Below, piece after piece: positions 6,963 through 12,705 of a stretch of DNA of 12,705 nt; the first letter of the stretch is position 1; every line of letters begins with the position of its first letter. The position numbers were made by a program, and so were the translations under genes. This DNA comes from Hydrogenimonas sp. (lineage in GTDB: Bacteria; Campylobacterota; Campylobacteria; Campylobacterales; Hydrogenimonadaceae). The notes under the pieces were generated by a model, which searched no databases, was not told the origin of the DNA, and saw only the letters and a list, made by a program, of their open reading frames with translations. The stretch lies in NCBI RefSeq assembly GCF_029933015.1, contig NZ_JAOZOZ010000044.1, positions 1-12,705 on the forward strand. The letters run 5' to 3'.

Positions 6963-7560
6963 ATGGATCGTTCTGGCGGCTCTGGTCGTCGCCCTCTTCA
7001 TTCTCTGGCGGCTCAGCAGCCGCACCGTCGCCCCCATCTCATTTACCGAAGCGGGCATGCTGCTGCAAAACGGTGCCTGCCGTCTCCATCTGCCTCTCAA
7101 AAAGATCGAAAGAGAGAGCTTCACTGCCGATGTTCTTTCGATAGAGAGAACGATCGCCACCTTTCCCAACGGATACCGAGTCGTCGACGAAAAGATCTCC
7201 ATGCCCGAAAACTATACCTTCGGCAAAGCCCTCTCAGCCGTCGTCAAAGCGGTTTTCGGCCTGGACGATCTGCAAAGAGTCGTCGAAAACAGAAAGATGG
7301 TCCTTTTCGAAGGGATGGGGAAAAATGGTGAAAAGCTTCGGATTCTGGCTGTTTTCAAAGGGAAAAAGGATCTGGAGCTGCTCTACCCCCTCAACGATTC
7401 CTTCTTTTTGACGATAAAGAGATGTCTCATCGAAAAGAGAGAGCCGAAAGAGCCGACCGTGGTCAACCACGTGGTCGGAAAGGAGCCGCAGGAGCTGCCT
7501 TTGACCCGGTGGAGCCAGGAGCTTTTCGATCTCGATATATTGATTAACAAAGATATGTAG
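6946..7560 (+). CDS. Hypothetical membrane-anchored protein overlapping glmS
   Basis: This 204-residue product is not one I recognise. It has a short basic N-terminus and one hydrophobic helix (about residues 7-22, WIVLAALVVALFILW), then about 180 mostly charged residues with no Cys pair, lipobox or motif I can name. The lack of a signal-peptidase site suggests an anchored protein. The soluble part would be periplasmic if the N-terminus stays in the cytoplasm; the basic residues on both sides of the helix make this uncertain. GTG 6946 overlaps glmS by 17 nt. TTG 6955 (overlap 8 nt) keeps the helix and is an alternative; neither has a strong Shine-Dalgarno, which fits translational coupling to glmS. 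Codon use resembles the neighbours and the frame is open throughout, so I believe it is real. Confidence 0.75.
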   Translation: MSPLSRWIVLAALVVALFILWRLSSRTVAPISFTEAGMLLQNGACRLHLPLKKIERESFTADVLSIERTIATFPNGYRVVDEKISMPENYTFGKALSAVVKAVFGLDDLQRVVENRKMVLFEGMGKNGEKLRILAVFKGKKDLELLYPLNDSFFLTIKRCLIEKREPKEPTVVNHVVGKEPQELPLTRWSQELFDLDILINKDM

Positions 7561-7570
7561 ATCACTGCTG

Positions 7571-7603
7571 TATAATAGAAAAATCTTTCCAAAAAAGGAG
7601 GTG
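7571..7603 (+). promoter_or_regulatory. TATAAT promoter and near-perfect Shine-Dalgarno for the GGDEF-like gene
   Basis: A perfect -10 hexamer TATAAT lies at 7571-7576, just after the stop of the preceding gene. AAGGAGGTG (7595-7603), an almost full complement of the 16S 3' end, precedes ATG 7612 by 8 nt. No -35 is seen at normal spacing (TTGATT at 7540 is 25 nt away). Initiation near 7583 would give a leader of about 29 nt. The gene is therefore likely an independent transcription unit with efficient translation. Confidence 0.6.
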
Positions 7604-7611
7604 TTGCCATA

Positions 7612-8265
7612 ATGATCATCCAATATGCGATATGTGGCGGCATTGTCCTTGCGTTGTCTGCGCTTCTCTTTTTCCTTTATAGAAAAAACCGGCTTCTACG
7701 CACCGATTACGAAAAGCTTCTCTATCAGCTCAAGGAGTGCCGAAGCCTCGACGAAGTGACGGGTGCCTACAACTACGCCTTTTTCGTCAAGATGGGCAAC
7801 ATCCAGGTAAAGCTCGCGAGACGGAAAAAGTGGCCTGTGAGTATGCTCATCGTCGATGTGATCGAGCTGGAAAAGATCAACATCCGTCGAAGTTACGCCG
7901 TGGGAAACGCGGTTTTGAAGCATCTCTACCAGACCATCAAGGCGTGCATTCGCGAGAGCGACATCATCGGACGGTTCGGCGGATCGGGATTTTTCATTCT
8001 TCTCAACGATTGTGCGGAAGAAGACCTCCCGAACGTCATCATGCAGATACAGAGCTGTCTGGAAAACTCATCCTGCGTGGATCACAATGTCCAGATACCC
8101 TACAAAACACGCTTCGGCGGTGTCACGATGCACGGAAAGCATATCTATCTCAATACGATGCTCAGTGTCGCGGAAGAGGCGCTTCATGCAGCCAAGACTT
8201 CGAATGCCACGTATGCCATAGCGGACCATACCGGAGCTGTCGTAAAAACGGATGTGAAAAAATAG
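7612..8265 (+). CDS. Membrane-anchored degenerate GGDEF-domain protein (putative c-di-GMP receptor)
   Basis: The 217-residue protein has one N-terminal TM helix (about 6-23), a short charged connector, and a GGDEF-family fold from DEVTGAYNYAFF (47-58; family D-x-LTG-x-x-N) to about 205. The family's first metal Asp (D82) and guanine-contact Asn (N90, in EKIN) are kept. The second guanine contact is Asn99 instead of Asp, and the signature itself is GGSGF (123-127), so the metal-binding and catalytic acids are gone. Diguanylate cyclase activity is very unlikely. RESD (114-117) sits exactly five residues before GGSGF, the position of the RxxD inhibitory site that binds c-di-GMP. The simplest inference is an inner-membrane c-di-GMP-binding or scaffold protein. 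No EAL domain or partner gene is adjacent; the next gene (csp) is convergent. Confidence 0.8.
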   Translation: MIIQYAICGGIVLALSALLFFLYRKNRLLRTDYEKLLYQLKECRSLDEVTGAYNYAFFVKMGNIQVKLARRKKWPVSMLIVDVIELEKINIRRSYAVGNAVLKHLYQTIKACIRESDIIGRFGGSGFFILLNDCAEEDLPNVIMQIQSCLENSSCVDHNVQIPYKTRFGGVTMHGKHIYLNTMLSVAEEALHAAKTSNATYAIADHTGAVVKTDVKK

Positions 8266-8285
8266 TCGAGGGGTGAAGAAGAGGA

Positions 8286-8302
8286 GGGCGGCCAAGCCGC
8301 CC
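8286..8302 (-). terminator. Hairpin terminator downstream of csp
   Basis: A perfect 7-bp GC stem (GGGCGGC/GCCGCCC) with a 3-nt loop sits 10 nt beyond the csp stop. On the minus strand it is followed by pyrimidine-rich TCCTCTTCTTC rather than a clean T-run, so termination may be partial. It lies between two convergent genes. On the plus strand it is followed by purines, so it is a poor terminator for the GGDEF-like gene. Confidence 0.5.
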
Positions 8303-8311
8303 GGTGGAAGA

Positions 8312-8530
8312 TTAAAGGGGAGTGACGTTTTCGGCCTGGGGACCTTTTTCACCCTGACCGATGCTGAAAGTCACTTTTTGACCTTCGTTGAGTTCGACAC
8401 GGCCGAAACCTGTGTGATTGACCTGACGGAAGTGTACGAAAACGTCTTTGCCGCCATCTTCGGGCTGGATGAATCCGTAGCCTTTTTCAGTATTGAACCA
8501 TTTGACGGTTCCGTTGATAATATCTGCCAT
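8312..8530 (-). CDS. Cold-shock domain protein (CspA family)
   Basis: The 72-residue single cold-shock domain begins MADIINGTVKWFNTEKGYGF. Both RNA-binding motifs are intact: RNP1 (KGYGFI, residues 16-21) and RNP2 (VFVHF, about 30-34). Such proteins bind single-stranded RNA or DNA and melt RNA structure, during cold adaptation or constitutively. Length is typical. On the minus strand AAAAGGA precedes the ATG at 8530 by about 7 nt. The gene has its own promoter and a long leader and is transcribed divergently from purL. Whether it is cold-induced cannot be told from the protein; the leader length is suggestive. Confidence 0.96.
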   Translation of the reverse strand: MADIINGTVKWFNTEKGYGFIQPEDGGKDVFVHFRQVNHTGFGRVELNEGQKVTFSIGQGEKGPQAENVTPL

Positions 8531-8658
8531 GAGATATCCTTTTCTATGAAATTTTCAGAAAAGAAGTTTGAAGCTTGTTTTGTGAGGTAGAACTCTAATT
8601 CGAAGGGTCGAGGTAGAACGGTCACACACAAAGACGAGAATCGAAATCATCTTTCTTG
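8531..8658 (-). promoter_or_regulatory. Long 5' untranslated leader of csp
   Basis: If transcription starts about 7 nt beyond the -10 at 8665-8670, the csp mRNA has a leader of about 128 nt. It contains no credible ORF. It holds a direct repeat, GAGGTAGAAC read on the plus strand, at 8584-8593 and 8610-8619 (26-nt period), plus pyrimidine-rich stretches. Long leaders that refold with temperature are known for enterobacterial cspA mRNA. Function here is inference. Confidence 0.4.
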
Positions 8659-8664
8659 CCAAGA

Positions 8665-8693
8665 AGTATAGCTGAAACATTCACCAATAGCAA
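8665..8693 (-). promoter_or_regulatory. csp promoter (-35 TTGCTA, 17 bp, -10 TATACT)
   Basis: On the minus strand TTGCTA (8693-8688; 4 of 6 to TTGACA) is separated by exactly 17 nt from TATACT (8670-8665; 5 of 6 to TATAAT). It faces csp and is the best two-box promoter in the window. Prediction from sequence only. Confidence 0.5.
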
Positions 8694-8753
8694 GCTTTTT
8701 GGAAAATTTCTTTTTCATGTAGTTTTTTAACGCAATCCCAAGCACACTTTCAC

Positions 8754-8759
8754 TATAAT
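8754..8759 (+). promoter_or_regulatory. purL promoter -10 element
   Basis: A perfect TATAAT 36 nt before the purL ATG would start transcription near 8766, for a leader of about 30 nt. The -35 region (about 8731-8736, CGCAAT) is not consensus, but the upstream DNA is T-rich, as in Campylobacterota promoters. GCAAGGG (8782-8788) is the ribosome binding site, 7 nt from ATG 8796. I see no clear PurR-type operator. Confidence 0.55.
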
Positions 8760-8795
8760 CACGACAATTTTCATTTCATCTGCAAGGGTACCCGT

Positions 8796-11006
<2,211 letters not shown>

Positions 11007-11012
11007 TCCGAA

Positions 11013-11030
11013 TCCCGGCTTTTGCCGGGA
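11013..11030 (+). promoter_or_regulatory. Hairpin enclosing the Shine-Dalgarno of the RlmI-like gene
   Basis: TCCCGGC (11013-11019) and GCCGGGA (11024-11030) form a perfect 7-bp stem with a TTTT loop. The 3' arm contains most of GGGAG (11027-11031), the only purine-rich site before ATG 11040 (8 nt spacing). There is no following T-run, so it is not a standard terminator. A ribosome stopping at the purL TGA (11004-11006) would cover the 5' arm, so the fold may couple downstream translation to purL. Structure is seen; regulation is inferred. Confidence 0.5.
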
Positions 11031-11039
11031 GTAATCTGC

Positions 11040-12182
11040 ATGAAAAAAATCGACCTCTCCAAACACGCTGCCCAGAAGCTGCTGAAACAGCGTCCCCCGT
11101 GGCTCTACCGCAACGAACTTCCCGACACTCTCTACACCGAGCCGGGTGAAGTGGCGGCGTTGGTGCATCAGGGCGAGTACCTGGCCACCGCCTTCGTCAA
11201 CCCTCACAGCACCATAGCCGCCAGGGTACTCGGCTGGCGCGACGAACCGGTCGATCGGGACTTTTTCGCCCGGCGCATCGAGCGGGCCATCGCCAAGCGC
11301 GAGGGGATAGAGAGCAACGCCCTGCGTCTGGTACACTCCGAAGCCGACGGCCTGCCGGGACTCGTCGCCGACCGCTACGGGGACAATCTCGTCCTCTCTT
11401 TCACCACCGCCGGGATGGACCGATTCAAAGAGGAGATCGTCGAAATCTTCGTCGATCTGCTTTCTCCCAAAGGGATCTGGGAAAAAGGCGACAAAATTCG
11501 CCTCAAAGAGGGGCTGGAGGCGACCCATCGCACGCTCTATGGCGACGTGGACGAAACGTTTATCATCGAAGAGGGGACCAAACGGTTTCAAACCGACCTC
11601 AAAGCTTCCCAGAAGACAGGCTTTTTCCTCGACCAGCGGCGCAATCGCCGCATCGTGGGCCGCTACGGAAGAAAGAGAACGCTGGATCTTTTCGCCAACG
11701 CCGGAGGGTTCGGCATCTACGCCGAAGCCGAAAGCACGAAGTTCGTGGAGATCTCCGAGCTCGCCTGCACCCAGATCGAAACCAACTGCCGCCTCAACGG
11801 CCTGAAAAACTACGAGATCGTCAAAGCCGACGTCTTCAGGTTTCTCGAGAAAGAGACGGAACGCTACGACCTGATCGTCGTCGATCCGCCGGCCTTCGCC
11901 AAGAGCAAGAAGGCCCGCTCCGGGGCGCTGAAGGGGTGGAAATATCTCATCGTCAGGAGCCTGGCGCTGCTGGAGGAGGGCGGGCATATGGCGCTTTTCA
12001 GCTGCTCCCACGCCGTCGGCCTCGAAGATCTGCTCGATCTGGCCCGAAGCTCCGCCGTCATCGACGGATGCCGCCTGGAGGTGGTGGAGACGATGAAACA
12101 GGATGTCGACCACCCCTGGATGCTGGATGTGCCCAACTCTCTCTATCTGACGGGGGCTCTGCTGAGAAAGAGTGTATGGTAA
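11040..12182 (+). CDS. RlmI-type class I rRNA large-subunit methyltransferase
   Basis: The 380-residue protein (E. coli RlmI 396) belongs to the RlmI/RlmK group that methylates C5 of a cytosine in 23S rRNA with SAM. It has an N-terminal PUA-like RNA-binding domain (about 1-80), a central linker with DGLPGLVADRYGDN (103-116), and QKTGFFLDQR (191-200). The Rossmann methyltransferase domain follows, with motif I LDLFANAGGFG (215-225), motif IV VDPPAFAKSK (281-290), and SCSHA (321-325) holding a candidate catalytic Cys322. ATG 11040 is the start; an in-frame TTG at 11022 lies in the hairpin loop and is unlikely. The exact target (C1962 in E. coli) is inferred from the family, so I leave the symbol empty. 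The stop overlaps the trmH start. Confidence 0.9.
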   Translation: MKKIDLSKHAAQKLLKQRPPWLYRNELPDTLYTEPGEVAALVHQGEYLATAFVNPHSTIAARVLGWRDEPVDRDFFARRIERAIAKREGIESNALRLVHSEADGLPGLVADRYGDNLVLSFTTAGMDRFKEEIVEIFVDLLSPKGIWEKGDKIRLKEGLEATHRTLYGDVDETFIIEEGTKRFQTDLKASQKTGFFLDQRRNRRIVGRYGRKRTLDLFANAGGFGIYAEAESTKFVEISELACTQIETNCRLNGLKNYEIVKADVFRFLEKETERYDLIVVDPPAFAKSKKARSGALKGWKYLIVRSLALLEEGGHMALFSCSHAVGLEDLLDLARSSAVIDGCRLEVVETMKQDVDHPWMLDVPNSLYLTGALLRKSVW

Positions 12183-12705
12183 GCGATAGGAGGATCGAGA
12201 GAATGCGGCGATATCTCGAGAGCCGCCAGGCCGACCTGCGCCTCTTTCTGGACGACGTGCACGATCCCTACAATCTCTCGGCCATCTACCGCACCGCCGA
12301 CGCGGCGGGGCTCTTTTACATCGATTACGCCCGAAAGGGCGATCACGCCGTGCGGCCCAGAAAGGATGTGGTGCAGGGAAGCCACCGATGGCTGAAGATC
12401 GAAAAGATCCCCTACGAAAGCCGCCTCGAGCATCTGCGCAGCCTCATGGATGCGGGCTACCGGATCGTCGCCACCACCCTCTCGGACGAAGCGGCCGTCT
12501 ATACCGACATCGACTTCACCCGCCCCACCGTCCTGGTGATGGGCAACGAAAAGGAGGGTGTGAGCCCCGAAGTGGCCGCACTGGCCCACCGGCATATCGT
12601 CATCCCGATGCACGGCATGGCACGGAGCCTCAACGTCTCGGTCGCCACCGCCGTCATCCTCTACGAAGCCGAACGCCAGCGACGGGAGGCCGGGATGTAC
12701 GATCG
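12176..12705 (+). CDS. trmH: tRNA (guanosine-18-2'-O)-methyltransferase, 3' end outside window
   Basis: This SPOUT (SpoU) methyltransferase forms 2'-O-methylguanosine 18 in the tRNA D-loop. The visible 176 codons contain motif 1 HDPYNLSAIYRTADAAG (29-45, with N33 and catalytic R39), QGSHRWLKI (67-75), motif 2 VLVMGNEKEGVSPE (119-132) and motif 3 IPMHGMARSLNVSVATAV (143-160). ATG 12176 overlaps the upstream stop by 7 nt and gives RRIERMRRYLESRQADL, which lines up with the E. coli TrmH N-terminus. ATG 12203 has the better Shine-Dalgarno (AGGAGG, 12188-12193) but would drop nine residues. E. coli TrmH has 229 residues, so only the C-terminal tail should be missing. The motifs fit TrmH better than RlmB or TrmL. 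Confidence 0.9.
   Translation, partial: MVSDRRIERMRRYLESRQADLRLFLDDVHDPYNLSAIYRTADAAGLFYIDYARKGDHAVRPRKDVVQGSHRWLKIEKIPYESRLEHLRSLMDAGYRIVATTLSDEAAVYTDIDFTRPTVLVMGNEKEGVSPEVAALAHRHIVIPMHGMARSLNVSVATAVILYEAERQRREAGMYD

Noticed and set aside
5154..7202. A 682-codon minus-strand open frame opposite glmS
   Set aside because: Same codon-aligned shadow effect. The sense strand is unambiguous GlmS and the antisense product has no domain signature.
8278..8590. A 104-codon plus-strand open frame across csp
   Set aside because: It is antisense to an intact cold-shock protein with both RNP motifs and spans the terminator hairpin; no ribosome binding site supports it.

Overview
The window is a 12.7 kb chromosomal housekeeping segment. 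Its order rpmH-rnpA-yidD-yidC-jag(khpB)-mnmE, with purL further along the same strand, is the arrangement I know from Campylobacterota (Epsilonproteobacteria). The protein sequences fit that phylum: a long YidD tail, a KhpB with a degenerate C-terminal domain, and promoters with a clear TATAAT but a poor -35. The genes are GC-rich for the phylum, which suggests a deep-branching or hydrothermal lineage (Hydrogenimonas- or Nitratifractor-like). That placement is inference; the phylum call is firmer than the genus.

Layout. (1) 1-309: AT-rich leader with a probable 30-residue single-pass membrane microprotein (140-232), a possible divergent gene start at the left edge, and AT-rich inverted repeats ahead of rpmH. 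(2) 310-4982: tightly packed operon rpmH, rnpA, yidD, yidC, jag, mnmE. It covers ribosome assembly, RNase P, membrane-protein insertion, RNA binding and tRNA wobble modification. Four of the five junctions overlap by 1-7 nt. rnpA has no ATG, GTG or TTG start available and probably uses CTG in a CTGA overlap with the rpmH stop. (3) 4983-5162: AT-rich, weakly structured spacer. (4) 5163-7560: glmS (amino-sugar synthesis) overlapped by an unrecognised membrane-anchored protein gene. (5) 7571-8265: a gene with its own TATAAT and a near-perfect Shine-Dalgarno, encoding a one-TM protein with a catalytically degenerate GGDEF domain that keeps the RxxD inhibitory-site motif, so possibly a c-di-GMP receptor. 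(6) 8286-8693, minus strand: a cold-shock protein gene with a terminator-like hairpin and a long (~128 nt) leader. (7) 8754-12705: purL, an RlmI-type 23S rRNA methyltransferase gene, and trmH cut by the window end. The purL/rlmI-like gap holds a perfect hairpin that buries the downstream ribosome binding site.

I found no mobile element, CRISPR array, tRNA or rRNA gene. No large undescribed system is evident. The most interesting items are the degenerate GGDEF protein, the non-canonical rnpA start, the microprotein, the SD-sequestering hairpin and the csp leader.
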